DNA from: Siphlonurus alternatus
Taxonomy: Eukaryota > Arthropoda > Insecta > Ephemeroptera > Siphlonuridae
Assembly (NCBI GenBank): GCA_949825025.1
Contig: OX463781.1
Span: 36,792,366 to 36,856,365 of the forward strand
Length of the DNA stretch: 64,000 nt
Direction: 5' to 3'
The notes below the pieces were generated by a model, which had not been told where the DNA came from, did not search any database, and saw nothing but the letters and a program-made list of their open reading frames with translations. Positions within the stretch are counted from its first letter, which is position 1. Each line of letters starts with the position of its first letter. Shown piece by piece: positions 11,920-22,847 of this stretch. The position numbers were made by a program, and so were the translations under genes.

Positions 11920-12797
11920 ATAAATATTGACTTAGAATATTAATTTTTTGGTAATATATACTATTTATTATATATATTTTAGAGTATTTATAAAAATGCT
12001 GAAATATTGAATTCATTAGGTTTTCATAGAATAATGTTATAAAATATTATAATTAATTTTTAATTTTATAAAAAAAAATGTTGTCGTATATAATAATAAT
12101 AATGCTTAAAATATTAAATTATATGTCTATAAATATTATTGATAACTATTGTGTTTTTATGATTCAGGTTTCTTTTGTTTCAGTGTGATAATAACAATAT
12201 TAATTTTTAATATTTTAGTTTCAGGATTATTTATAATATTAATCATTTATATTCGTGTTTTATACTATAGCATAAATTGTTTCTCAATAATTTTGCTTTC
12301 TCAGATGTGGTACAGAAAAAAATAAAACTATTTTTAAAATATAGTTAACTTCAAATGAAGGCTGCCGGCCATAGGTTGAAAATCCATTTTTTAATATCAA
12401 TATTATAATTTATTTAATCATAATTTGCCATTGGTTATTCGTATCAATCAGATAAATTTCTGAACAAATAAAGTATTTAATTGAATTTTTTAGTATTATT
12501 TAAAAGTGTATAGTATAATTGTGGGAAAACATACTACTTTTTTTGAAACAATGTACATTTGAAGGGTATTTTTTTTCCTTTGTTCCAGCTAGATTTATGA
12601 ATTAATGCCCTATACGCCTATTATTTTTTGTTTATATATTTTTTATTTGTAAAATATTGTATTAGAATCATAGGGATTGATTAAATTTTGTATTATTTGA
12701 TATTCTAAGCTGAAGAAATATTAAATTTTTTGATTAGATTAAATTAGATTAGATTGGAGTATTATCTTATTTATGTATCACAAGCACCAGCCGGCAA
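11920..12797. other. AT-rich spacer
   Basis: Nothing supportable is seen. Confidence 0.4.
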
Positions 12798-12801
12798 TTA
12801 A

Positions 12802-12954
12802 AGTCGGTATTACACGATGCAATTTTTCTAATTACTGTATAAAATTTTTCCTTTCAAGAAAATTTTATCTCCATAGAAACAAATGGAGTTGAAGTTTTCT
12901 TGTAATGAAAAATTGTATGCAATAATTAGAAAAATCGTATCGTGTAATACCGGC
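12802..12954. mobile_element. MITE family E, copy 1, flanked by TTAA
   Basis: Terminal repeats are AGTCGGTATTACACGAT and the complement of GCCGGTATTACACGAT. TTAA lies immediately outside both ends (12798-12801 and 12955-12958), as expected for elements that target TTAA. The body is 153 bp with matching AATTTTTCTAATTA blocks. A second copy at 60378-60520 has equivalent flanks. Confidence 0.85.
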
Positions 12955-12958
12955 TTAA

Positions 12959-13433
12959 GCTTCTTTAACTTTGTTGAAGCTTTGGCTAGAGCGCTTGACC
13001 ATTAACTTTTATGCCATGCATGGATAAACAAAAAATATTATATCACCTTTTTTAACCAAATCTTTGAGTGTAAACTTTACATTTTTTTTAATTTAAGTTT
13101 TAAAATAGTCTTATAAATTGTAAAATTTAAGTATAATAAATAAATTATAAACTTTATTTTTAAATTAATGTAAAATGTGCTGAAAAAATCTCATGACAAG
13201 TGTTGTTGCTTAGCGAAATTAAGCTTTTACTTAATATAATATTATTTTTTTATAATATTAACAGCATAGAAAATATATTTTACAAAACTACAAAACTATA
13301 TGCCTGGAAGTGGAATGAGTAAAACTCATTTTATATGCATTAATAATTAAGTTAAGTATAATATAGACATTATTAATATAACATAACTATAATATATTAT
13401 GCTTTCAGAGGGTTTAGTTATGATATGTATAGG
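12959..13433. other. AT-rich spacer
   Basis: No feature seen. Confidence 0.4.
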
Positions 13434-13572
<139 letters not shown>

Positions 13573-13619
13573 TAACAGTTAACATGAACGTGGTATTTAT
13601 ATATATATATATATATATA

Positions 13620-15344
13620 GATCAACATGACTATGTATTACATATTTTAACATGTCTATCTGTTTCCAGATGACTTGATTTTATTCTACAGTAGCAGTAA
13701 CACAGGTGCTGTAATGTTGATAGTTACAATTGCTCTGTAAATCACACCAGTACTATCACATCATATAGCTGTATAGAAAGAGCAACAATGCACCGTCGCA
13801 ACTATCACTGTTTTCACATATTGACTGGTGGCCAAGGAGGTTTAGATAAACAGCAGAGGTGGGGAAATGACATTATTTTGCACTCATGATATTTATGGAG
13901 GTCATATTCAGTAATATTTAGTATTATATACACAGTCTATGAAATACGTCTCTATATAATTATAATAACATCTATTTTTTAAAATGTAAAATTTTTGTTT
14001 TATTTCGACGCTGTCTCAAAATTGGAATTTTATATTATTTAATGTATGTGTGTATTTTTAATTTGTTTTATGTTTTTACTATGTATAGTTATGTGATAGA
14101 ATTTAAATTTCATTAATTTTATGAAATGGAATAATCAGCAATCTTTTTTCATATAATGCCCCATGGATAATAATTATTATCTTATATATTTATGTATTTT
14201 TTTTACATATTACGTATGATCATATAATAAGAAAATAAGGGTATGATATATCAATGTTATATTTTGCTCATGAAAGAGATACTAAAACAAAATGTTAAAT
14301 TATACAGTTAAGACAATTAAGAAATAAAGCAATCTACTCTTTGAAAAAAATATTACTACGGATAGTAAGAATGTCATCTCTAAAAAAAATAAAAAAATGT
14401 ATAAAATATTGTCAACTATTTTCATTTTTTTTTATATAATGCTGCGGTTTTTTATTGTTGTTTTCTATTTGAAATGATTCATCATTTAAGTATCCATATT
14501 TAAAACTAACAGTAATGCTAAAAAGATAAATATTTGTTCAAAAAATTTAAGCTCATTTCATGAAAAAAAACACGTGCCAAGTAGATCAAAATATTTTTTA
14601 CAACTATTTTCCTTAGGTTTTATGTGTGCCACGTTTGATTTTCTGGGAAGATGATTATTAATTTAATTAATACCAAATTAATAATTTAATTCATTTAAAA
14701 TAATGAAAAATTATTTAATTAAATTTTACTCACTATTTACTTTAAAATTATTTCTTTGGCATAAATTTTGCATGATTTAGCTTAATTTTACATGAGTTAA
14801 GCTTGCATGCAGATCGGAAGAGTTAGTGATGACGCTGCGTGACGTTGTCATAAAAAAACATATCCCACCAATTTTAATTTTTGCTCTAAAAATTTGTTAT
14901 TCAATATTAACACATATTAATATTAATTATTTAAGAAAAAAATTCTAGTCTATCAGTTGTATATTTCACAATCTTCTACAACAATAAATGCCAAGGTATA
15001 CAAGAATCCAAAAGCAAAAAGCAAAAAGCAACAAAAAAAAAAAAAAAGCTTATCCTAGCATAAATTTGGCCTCGATTGTTATTTTTTATTGTACACACTG
15101 GAATCTATATACTACACAGCAATAAAGTGCTATTATTTTATTTCTTATATAAAAAAACTGTATATCTGTACTGTATAGGTTTGAGCTAATTAAATTAACC
15201 GCTCCATAGGCAACAATTTCAATTATTCTTAATTCTAATCCAAATGGTCTTAAGTTCACATTAAGTCTCTTCCATATATATATATATATATGCATGGTGT
15301 CATAATCATATATCTATGTAATTAATTATAATTATGTTTAATTA
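13620..15344. other. Spacer, no gene recognised
   Basis: AT-rich. The only patches of ordinary composition are about 13680-13870 and about 14800-14850, and neither shows a motif. Confidence 0.4.
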
Positions 15345-15499
15345 ATTGTGTGTTACGTTCTTTAAGGCTGCAATGTACTACAATTATGTATCCTAAATAT
15401 GGGAAAACTGTATTGGATTCAATAAATGAAATGAAATGAAATGAAATGAAATGAAATGAAATGAAATGAAATGAAATGAAATGAAATGAAATGAAATGA
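15345..15499 (+). repeat. Retroposon 3' end with (ATGAA)n tail
   Basis: The sequence CTGTATTGGATTCAATAAATG runs directly into about 15 ATGAA units (15423-15499). This layout is typical of the 3' end of non-LTR elements, which finish in GAATAAA-like sequence and a short tandem tail. No coding part remains. The 5S-derived SINE begins right after the tail. Confidence 0.5.
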
Positions 15500-15502
15500 T
15501 AT

Positions 15503-15914
15503 TCGAGCGTGGCGCAGTGCATTGACCGGTTCTCGTTAGATCACCGAAGTCAGGCTACGTCGAGCGTGGTTAGTACTTGGATGGGGGACCGTTTCAAGTA
15601 AAAAATACGCTGCTCCCTCCCTGGCCCTGGGGTAAATTCGTCTCGCTTTCCAACCAGTGCAGTGATGCACTTGTGAGTGGTTCCTCAGGCTTTGGACATC
15701 GCTTTGGTCCATTGAGAAAAAGTAGAGGTGTCCGTCCTGACTGAGGTTTTCCACGGTTCCCTCAGTCTCACTGGTCTCGGTCTCACCTCAGCGAATGCTG
15801 GGACGCGTAAGCATGCAAGCCGTGGCCACTATCCGTTCCCTACCTTAATTATATCCCTACCCAGTACCCCGCCGCGAGCTGTAAGCTCTTAGGGGTGTAT
15901 CCTTATAAAAAAAA

Positions 15915-15917
<3 letters not shown>
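15503..15917 (+). mobile_element. 5S-rRNA-derived SINE (left arm of palindrome)
   Basis: The head aligns with eukaryotic 5S rRNA: GGTTCTCGT, then GATCACCGAAG, then GGTTAGTACTTGGATGGGGG ACCG at 15568-15591. The last block is the C-box of the internal RNA polymerase III promoter and is intact; the A-box region (AAGTCAGGCTACGTCGAG) has diverged. The unrelated body follows (AAATTCGTCTCGCTTTCCAA, GACTGAGGTTTTCCACGGTT) and ends GGGGTGTATCCTTATAAAAA before a TA tail. Insect-type 5S carries GGTTCTCGTCCGATCACCGA, so the source gene was probably arthropod-like. 5S-headed SINEs form the known SINE3 class. A mirrored copy is at 22270-22642 and a diverged one at 25888-26216. Confidence 0.85.

Positions 15918-15981
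<64 letters not shown>
15918..15981. repeat. (TA)n, SINE tail in left arm
   Basis: A TA run directly after the SINE 3' end, mirrored at 22213-22268. Confidence 0.95.
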
Positions 15982-15986
<5 letters not shown>

Positions 15987-16049
15987 CGAATATGCAATGT
16001 ATCATAAAAAAAATGGACTTGGTTTGTATAAGTATAAAATATAAATTTG

Positions 16050-16335
16050 TATTGCATATATATATAGTGGAAATTTACAATTGTAATTATTACAATTGTA
16101 CAGCCATCAAAATTACGATTGTGTTTTGGCAATATTACAATGGTAATTTTTACAATTGTAAAGGCCTTATTACAATTTTATTGAACTACAATTGCAATTA
16201 TTACAATTGTAATAATTACGATTGTAAAATCTACAAAAAGCGGTCACCGATCTAACTACTAACCCAAACCTGCGTTGCTGTTCTTCGGTTACCACTGCTG
16301 ATCATACACTTACCATTGCGCTGCTACTGCTTTCT
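16050..16335 (-). mobile_element. Second 5S-like segment with ACAATTGT repeats (left arm)
   Basis: Read on the minus strand, 16335 to 16236 contains AACCGAAGAACAGCAACGCA and then GGGTTAGTAGTTAGATCGGTGACCGCT. The latter matches a 5S C-box of the GGTTAGTACTTAGATGGGGGACCG type at about 21 of 24 positions. Downstream on the same strand come about seven copies of ACAATTGTAA-like words, ending at GTGGAAATTTACAATTGTAA read from the plus strand. The mirror copy is at 21865-22090. This appears to be an independent 5S-derived repeat facing the first one; I infer this from sequence alone. Confidence 0.6.
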
Positions 16336-16429
16336 TAATAGGAAGAAGATTATTGAGCTATATAAATAAATAATAAGCTATGGGAAAAATACGGGTTAAC
16401 TTTAATGCAGCGTTGTATAAATTTTGCTT

Positions 16430-17300
16430 CTAGGGTAAAATTTGATGGCGGTTCTAATGAAGACCTTTACATGTGCGACCCTTTGACCCTGAAGGGTCAA
16501 AAGACCCTGAAATTTATTTCACTTTATTGCAACGTTATATAAATTTTGACCCTAGAGTAAAATTTGATGGTGGTTCTAATGGTGACCCTTAAATTTGGGA
16601 TTCTTTGACCCTTAAGGGTCAAAAGACCCTTAAATTTGTTTTTTCGTAAAAAATTGTAAGACTGAAAATGACAATCCTTTTAATTTCCTTCAGAGCTGTA
16701 ATTTTCATATTTTAAGGGTCGACCCTTGGGCATACCAGGGGTCATTATTAAAAGTATGCAAATATTTATAACAAAATATGAGACAAAAACTGTGAGGACT
16801 AGGTTCAATATAAGTTCATTGCAGCATCGAGTTCTTTTGATGAAGTATAATGATCGACTACCTAAAAGGGTCGATTACGCATCATGCGACCGACCCTTAA
16901 CGTATGATAAGATATAAATGAATTCATTTTCTTACTATATTCGTTACATTTCAAATTAATGTACATCTTCAACTGACCTTTTTACATTTTTAATTATATG
17001 ACCCTTCAAGGGGTCGACCCTTATTTTTTTCAATTTATAAATTTGAAAAAAAGTATCGCAAAACTAAATGAGAACTACAGGTTCATGCAGCATAGATGAA
17101 TGTTTACGTTAATTGATATGACCATAGTAAGTCGTTGGGGTTGGGGGTTGACCCCTAATTTATTATAGTATAAATTATTAAAATTGATTTTTTATGAACA
17201 TTATTTTTTCATATATTAAATGAAGATGCATCTCGATCTGAATTATTATTATTTTTTAAATTGAAGCGCGGTACGTACCCTATTAAGGGGTCGAGCCTTT
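16430..17300. repeat. GACCC/GGGTC palindromic repeats, left arm
   Basis: The words CCTTAAGGGTC, TTGACCCTGAAGGGTCAA and GGTCGACCCTT recur, each able to form a small hairpin. They stand in two longer tandem modules around TAAAATTTGATGG(C/T)GGTTCTAATG (16437-16630) and then as scattered copies to about 17300. The mirror is 20760-21735, with one extra module. Confidence 0.85.
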
Positions 17301-17514
17301 CAAAAATAATGAAAATTTAATAAATTAATACTTTCAATTGAAGCGTCTTAATAGTACCTAAGATATACGTTAAAGCCATAAAATTAACATAAAAAATATT
17401 AAGTTAAATAAATTAATGAATGTTAATGTATATATTAATTATACTCTGTATTATATTATATATTATATATTATGTAGTATATATAACACTTTAATAAATT
17501 ACAACCTCAAAAGT

Positions 17515-17795
17515 ATTATAATTGCAATCATGAATATTACAATTGTAATCCAAGTGTTGCAATTGTATCAGAACTAGAGTACAATTGCAATTCCAAGTAT
17601 TACAATTGTAATCAAAAGTTACAATTGTAATTCCAAGTATTACAATTGTAATTAAAGAACATTACAATTGTAATCCGAGAGTTACAATTGTAACCAAGTG
17701 TTACAATTGCAATCCAAATTTTACAATTATAATCAGCCAAATTACAATTGTAATTTGGCTGATTACAATTGTACATTTCCAATAGATATATGGAT
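17515..17795. repeat. ACAATTGTAA array (inner end of left arm)
   Basis: About 14 copies of the self-complementary word TTACAATTGTAA and close variants, spaced 10-20 bp apart by short spacers (ATCCAAGTG, ATTCCAAGT). The outer part is mirrored at 20360-20560. The inner part from about 17695 pairs instead with 18362-18465. Confidence 0.9.
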
Positions 17796-18120
17796 CGATC
17801 TTAATTACTAAGCAAATTAAATATATAAATATATATATATATATATGTGCAATTCGGGGATAATTATATTTAAATAAAATTATCCTTGCTAGTCCTTTAT
17901 AACCACATATCAGTTAAAAGAATTTTATATCATGTCCATAGAAATATATATATATTATATTTATATATATAACACTCGATCGTGCTGAGATAAACCCATA
18001 TATTAACCCATACAGCTAACACTAACAGTCAAATTAATTTTACATTTTATTTTACATAAAAACCTCTCACTTTCGGGTATTTACGGCGGAAAAATTAAAT
18101 CAATTTGACTGCGTATAGCT

Positions 18121-18340
18121 ATATATAGTTTAATTGACCTTTTCACCTTCAACTCCATAGTATTTATTTAATTTTTTTTAAATTTCATACACATTACTAA
18201 GTAGTTCACAACTTTGTCGCAGATAGCGCTTAAAAGCAGATGTAAACAGAAGTGTTTATTTTGCTCGCGAGATGTCCCTAGTGTACGGTCATTTATTTTG
18301 GTTCTCGACAGGGGCGCAGACAGGGGGGGGGGTGTTATAA
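18121..18340. repeat. Unmirrored block X, copy 1 (palindrome centre)
   Basis: About 220 bp running from TTTAATTGACCTTTTCACCT through TCGCAGATAGCGCTTAAAAG and GCTCGCGAGATGTCCCTAGT to CAGGGGCGCAGACAGGGG and GTGTTATAA. The same block, same orientation and almost identical, is at 22848-23071 just outside the palindrome. Its CAGGGGCG end resembles hAT termini; the other end is not clear. Confidence 0.8.
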
Positions 18341-18361
18341 TTAAATAATTATTATATATAC

Positions 18362-18465
18362 TATTGGAAATGTACAATTGTAATCAGTCAAATTACAATT
18401 GTAATTTGCCTCATTACAATTGTAATTTGGCTGATTACAATTGTAAAATTTGGATTGCAATTGTA
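18362..18465. repeat. ACAATTGTAA array, centre copy
   Basis: Five palindromic words. The segment is the inverse of 17693-17797 (shared GTACAATTGTAATCAGTCAA and TTTGGCTGATTACAATTGTA), giving a smaller palindrome around block X. Confidence 0.8.
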
Positions 18466-18489
18466 ACACTTCCCTTGTCAAAAAATGAG

Positions 18490-19345
18490 TCTAGTAGTCA
18501 AGTGGTTGACGACTTACAACAAGTAGTTGACTACTTAAAACAAGTAGTCAGACTACTGGGTCAAGTAGTCGGACTACTGAGTCAAGTGCTCACAGGTGCT
18601 CAGTGTTCAAAATCTTGACCACTTGTTAAGTAGTCGGACCACTGAATCAAGTAGTCAGCGCTCAGTGTTCATAAAATCTCGATCACTTGGTAAGTAGTCA
18701 GAATTTTGTGACCACTTATGCATGTAGTCAGCGCTCAGTGTTCATAAAATCTCGATCACTTGGTAAGTAGTCAGAATTTTGTGACCACTTATGCAAGTAG
18801 TCAGCACTCAGTGTTCATAAAATCTCGATCACTTGGTAAGTAGTCAGAATTTTGTGACCACTTATGCAAGTAGTCGGCGCTCAGTGTTCATAAAATCTCG
18901 ACCACTTGGTAAGTAGTCAGAATTTTGTGACTACTTATGCAAGTAGTCGGCGCTCAGTGTTCATAAAATTTCGACCACTTGGTAAGTAGTCAGAATTTTG
19001 TGACTACTTATGCATCAAGTAGTCTGCGCTCAGTGTTCATAAAATTTCGACCACTTGGTAAGTAGTCAGAATTGTGACTACTTAATATGCAAGTAGTCGG
19101 CGTTCAGTGTTCATAAAATCTCGACCACTTGGTAAGTAGTCAGATTTTTGTGACTACTTATGCAAGTAGTCGGCGCTCAGTGTTCATAAAATCTTGATCA
19201 CTTGGTAAGTAGTCAGAATTTTGTGACTACTTATGCAAGTAGTCGAAACATCATGACCATGCACTTAGCATTTGACTACTTAATTAGTTGTCACAAAATT
19301 CTGACTACTTAAGAAAGTGATCACTTACCAAGTAGTCAATTGTAC
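18490..19345. repeat. AGTAGTCA tandem array, 73-bp unit
   Basis: The first part (18490-18650) is dense in AGTAGTTGAC/AAGTAGTCAGACTACT words. From about 18650 to 19250 roughly eight copies of a ~73-bp unit follow, each with CTCAGTGTTCATAAAATCTC, CACTTGGTAAGTAGTCAGAA and TTTTGTGACTACTTATGCA. The unit ends are partly inverse of one another. No mirror copy of this unit exists on the right side. Confidence 0.9.
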
Positions 19346-20125
19346 GGGGTTCTCGTGATGAAGAAAATTATCTAAAATGGTGGCACTAAACACATGTGAG
19401 ACGGGGTTGTGTGTGCAGAGCTCCCGGAACAATTTGTTTTTCAAGCAGTTTTACATCAGATAAGTACCTTTTCAGTACCTAAAACGTATTATGAAATGTT
19501 ATTTATTAAAATTCTCGTTACTTTGTGTCAAATTATTTGTTCTAGGTAGCCTTAAACAGTCAATGTTTATCGGCTCTTGGAACTTGATAAAAAAGACGCC
19601 GAGATGAAAGCCGTTGGTAATTATACTTCAAAGATGTTCATATTTTATTATGTATTTTATTTATTATATAATAATTATAAATCTTTAATAATCAACGTGT
19701 TTTTTTTTATATATATATATATTTTTATTATTTATAAAGTATTATGAATTAAAAAATATTATTCCTTCATTTTGCTGTAAAAAATTAAAAAAATACTAAA
19801 GAAATTAAATTAAAATTAATAAGTTAATAGGAATAATTTAATAAAGTAAATGTTTTAAAAAGTGCTTTATATTGCATGGAGCGTAAAATTGGTATGTATA
19901 TTATAGATGTACGTTTCTCGTCCTATTTGTTTGTCACGTTTTTATCTTGAATTATTACAAAGTATTATAATTACATTTTAATAATTCAAGTTAAAAATGT
20001 GAAAGAATAATTTCTTTACTTGTTCCAGTTATAATTTATCTATCTGTTGGCTTAAACGGAAAAAAACTGCATCGTGATGATAGACGGATATATCGCGAGA
20101 AAATACTAAAAAACCGTTTAATTTG
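19346..20125. other. Single-copy core of the palindrome
   Basis: An otherwise unrepeated stretch between the two AGTAGTCA-type arrays. The first 120 bp (AAAATGGTGGCACTAAACAC, GTGCAGAGCTCCCGGAACAA) have ordinary composition and the rest is AT-rich. No open frame longer than a few dozen codons and no RNA motif is recognised. Confidence 0.5.
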
Positions 20126-20335
20126 ACCACTTGAAATCGACTACTGGTGACTACTTGAAAGTGACTACTGGTGACTACTTGAAAGTGACTACTGATGACT
20201 ACTTGAAAGTGACTACTGGTGACTACTTGAAAGTGACTACTGGTGACTACTTGAAAGTGACTACTTGCGACCACTTGGGCAGTGACTACTTGACCACTGC
20301 TCAAATTATCACTTAGCAGTAGTCACCACTTGACT
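20126..20335. repeat. 24-bp tandem array of TGACTACT words
   Basis: About six copies of a 24-bp unit, GTGACTACTGG + TGACTACTTGAAA. TGACTACT is the complement of AGTAGTCA, the word of the left array, so the two arrays face each other across the core. The frames here translate the repeat on both strands and are not genes. Confidence 0.92.
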
Positions 20336-20359
20336 ACTGCCTTTATTTTTCGACTAGGG

Positions 20360-20560
20360 TTGGTTACAATTGTAACACTCGGATTACAATTGTAATGTTC
20401 TTTAATTACAATTGTAATACTTGGAATTGCAATTGTAATTTTTGATTACAATTGTAATGTTAATGATTACAATTGTACTCTGGTTCTGATACAATTGCAA
20501 CACTTGGATTACAATTGTATTATTCATGATTGCAATTATAATACTTTTGGGGTTGTAATT
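20360..20560. repeat. ACAATTGTAA array (inner end of right arm)
   Basis: Mirror of 17520-17695, with about ten palindromic words. Confidence 0.9.
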
Positions 20561-20759
20561 TATTAAAGTGTTATATATACTACATTAATATATAATATAT
20601 TATTATATACTACAGAGTAGAATTAATATATACATTTACATTCATTAATTTATTTAACTTAATATTTTTTATGTTAATTTTTTGGCTTTAACGTATATCT
20701 TAAGTACTATTAAGAAGCTTCAATTGAAAGTATTAATTTATTAAATTTTCATTATTTTG

Positions 20760-21735
20760 GAAATGCTCGACCCCTTAATAGGGTACGTACCGCCCTTCAA
20801 TTTAAAAAAAAAATAATAATAATTCAGATCGAGATGCATCTTCATTTAATATATGAAAAAATAATGTTAATAAAAAATCAATTTTAATAATTTATACTAT
20901 AATAAATTAGGGGTCAACCCCCAACCCCAACGACTTATTATGGTAACATCAATTAATATAAACATTCATCTATGCTGCATGAACCTGTAGTTCTCATTTA
21001 GTTTTGCGATATTTTTTTTTAAATATATAAATTGAAAAAAATAAGGGTCGACCCCTTAAAGGGTCATATAATTAAAAATGTAAAAACGTCAGTTGAAGAT
21101 GTACAGTAATTTGAAATGTAACAAATATAGTAAGAAAATGAATTCATTTATATCATATCATACGTTAAGGGTCGGTCGCATGATGCGTAATCGACCCTTA
21201 GGTAGTCGATCATTATACTTCATCAAAAGAACTCGATGCTGCATTGAACTTTTATATTGAACCTATAGTCCTCACAGTTTTTGTCACATATTTTGTTATA
21301 AATATTTGCATACTTTTAATAATGACCCCTGGTATGTCCAAGGGTCGACCCTTAAAATACGTAAATTACAGCTCTGAAGAAAATTAAAAGGATTGTCATT
21401 TTCAGTCTTGCAATTTTTTACAAAAAAACAAATTTAAGGGTCTTTTGACCCTTAAGGGTCAAAGGGTCCCAAATTTAAGGGTCACCATTAGAACCACCAT
21501 CAAATTTTACCCTAGGGTCGAAATTTATATAACGTTGCAATGAAGTGAAATAAATTTCAGGGTCTTTTGACCCTTAAGGGTCGAAGGGTCGCAAATTTAA
21601 GGGTCGCCATTAGAACCACCATCAAATTTTACCCTAGGGTCAAAATTTATATAACGTTGCAATGAAGTGAACTAAATTTCAGGGTCTTTTGACCCTGAAG
21701 GGTCAAAGGGTCGCACATGTAAAGGTCTTCATTAG
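20760..21735. repeat. GACCC/GGGTC palindromic repeats, right arm
   Basis: Mirror of 16430-17300. Three long modules (CAGGGTCTTTTGACCC + TAAGGGTC + AACCACCATCAAATTTTACC) are present here against two on the left. Confidence 0.85.
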
Positions 21736-21864
21736 AACCGCCATCAAATTTTACCCTAGAAGCAAAATTTATACAACGCTGCATTGAAGTTGACCCGTAT
21801 TTTTCCCATAGCTTATTATTTATTTATATAGCTCAATAATCTTCTTCCTATTAAGAAAGCAGTA

Positions 21865-22090
21865 GCAGCGCAATGGTAAGTGTATGATCAGCAGTGGTAA
21901 CCGAAGTACAGCAACGCAGGTTTGGGTTAGTAGTTAGATCGGTGACCGCTTTTTGTAGATTTTACAATCGTAATTATTACAATTGTAATAATTGCAATTG
22001 TAGTTCAATACAATTGTAATAAGGCCTTTACAATTGTAAAAATTACCATTGTAATATTGCCAAAACACAATCGTAATTTTGATGGCTGTA
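21865..22090 (+). mobile_element. Second 5S-like segment with ACAATTGT repeats (right arm)
   Basis: GGTAACCGAAGTACAGCAACG is followed by GGGTTAGTAGTTAGATCGGTGACCGCT at 21924-21950, a diverged 5S C-box. Words of the ACAATTGTAA type follow to about 22120. It mirrors 16050-16335. Confidence 0.6.
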
Positions 22091-22206
22091 CAATTGTAAT
22101 AATTACAATTGTAAATTTCCACTATATATATATATATGCAATACAAATTTATATTTTATACTTATACAAACCAAGTCCATTTTTTTTATGATACATTGCA
22201 TATTCG

Positions 22207-22212
<6 letters not shown>

Positions 22213-22268
<56 letters not shown>
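22213..22268. repeat. (TA)n, right arm
   Basis: Mirror of the TA run at 15918-15981. Confidence 0.95.
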
Positions 22269-22269
<1 letters not shown>

Positions 22270-22270
<1 letters not shown>

Positions 22271-22642
22271 TTTTTTTTATAAGGATACACCCCTAAGAGC
22301 TTACAGCTCGCGGCGGGGTACTGGGTAGGGATATAATTAAGGTAGGGAACGGATAGTGGCCACGGCTTGCATGCTTACGCGTCCCAGCATTCGCTGAGGT
22401 GAGACCGAGACCAGTGAGACTGAGGGAACCGTAGAAAACCTCAGTCAGGACGGACACCTCTACTTTTTCTCAATGGACCAAAGCGATGTCCAAAGCCTGA
22501 GGAACCACTCACAAGTGCATCACTGCACTGGTTGGAAAGCGAGACGAATTTACCCCAGGGCCAGGGAGGGAGCAGCGTATTTTTTACTTGAAACGGTCCC
22601 CCATCCAAGTACTAACCACGCTCGACGTAGCCTGACTTCGGT
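22270..22642 (-). mobile_element. 5S-rRNA-derived SINE (right arm, 5' truncated)
   Basis: Minus-strand mirror of 15543-15917, with the intact C-box complement CGGTCCCCCATCCAAGTACT near 22594-22613. It stops inside the 5S head at ACCGAAG, where the left copy continues another 40 bp to its true start. The frame at 22473-22673 lies inside the SINE and is not a gene. Confidence 0.85.
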
Positions 22643-22643
22643 T

Positions 22644-22845
22644 AACCCCCCCTTGAGAGCTGAACCTTGGTAAATTTTAAGGGAAAAATAACAAAAAATG
22701 GTACTCGACGGATACGATTTAGCTAAAATTTTATGAAAACTTTTCTTATAAAAAAAATTTAAAAATTTATATCCCCGAAACACATATATTGGTTAATACA
22801 TCTTTAATTTATTTAAAATCGGTCTACAATATTATGATTATTTAA
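22644..22845. repeat. Direct repeat Y, copy 1
   Basis: From CCCCCCTTGAGAGCTGAACC through GGTACTCGACGGATACGATT to TCGGTCTACAATATTATGAT. Copy 2 is at 23077-23274 with few differences; block X copy 2 lies between them. Confidence 0.85.
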
Positions 22846-22847
22846 GA

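Larger units (their letters stand above)
15543..22642. repeat. Giant composite palindrome, 7.1 kb
   Basis: The left arm 15543-17695 is the reverse complement of the right arm 20360-22642. The match begins at ACCGAAGTCAGG inside the 5S SINE and ends at TTACAATTGTAACCAA. All modules are mirrored: SINE body, TA run, second 5S-like segment, GGGTC hairpins and ACAATTGT array. Differences are scattered substitutions plus one extra GGGTC module of about 100 bp in the right arm (about 21540-21660). The centre (17696-20359) is not mirrored overall. Long stretches are nearly identical, so the arms are either young or kept alike by gene conversion. Confidence 0.92.

Noticed and set aside
15503..15600. 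Functional 5S rRNA gene
   Set aside because: Only part of the 5S sequence is conserved, the A-box region is altered and the 3' end is replaced by an unrelated body with a TA tail.
20029..20316. HFQVVTSS and YLKVTTGD repeat peptides
   Set aside because: Translations of the 24-bp DNA array, open on both strands because the unit length is a multiple of three.
16050..20560. CRISPR-like array from the regularly spaced ACAATTGT words
   Set aside because: Repeats are 10-12 bp palindromes, spacers are 5-10 bp and themselves repetitive, and the setting is eukaryotic.
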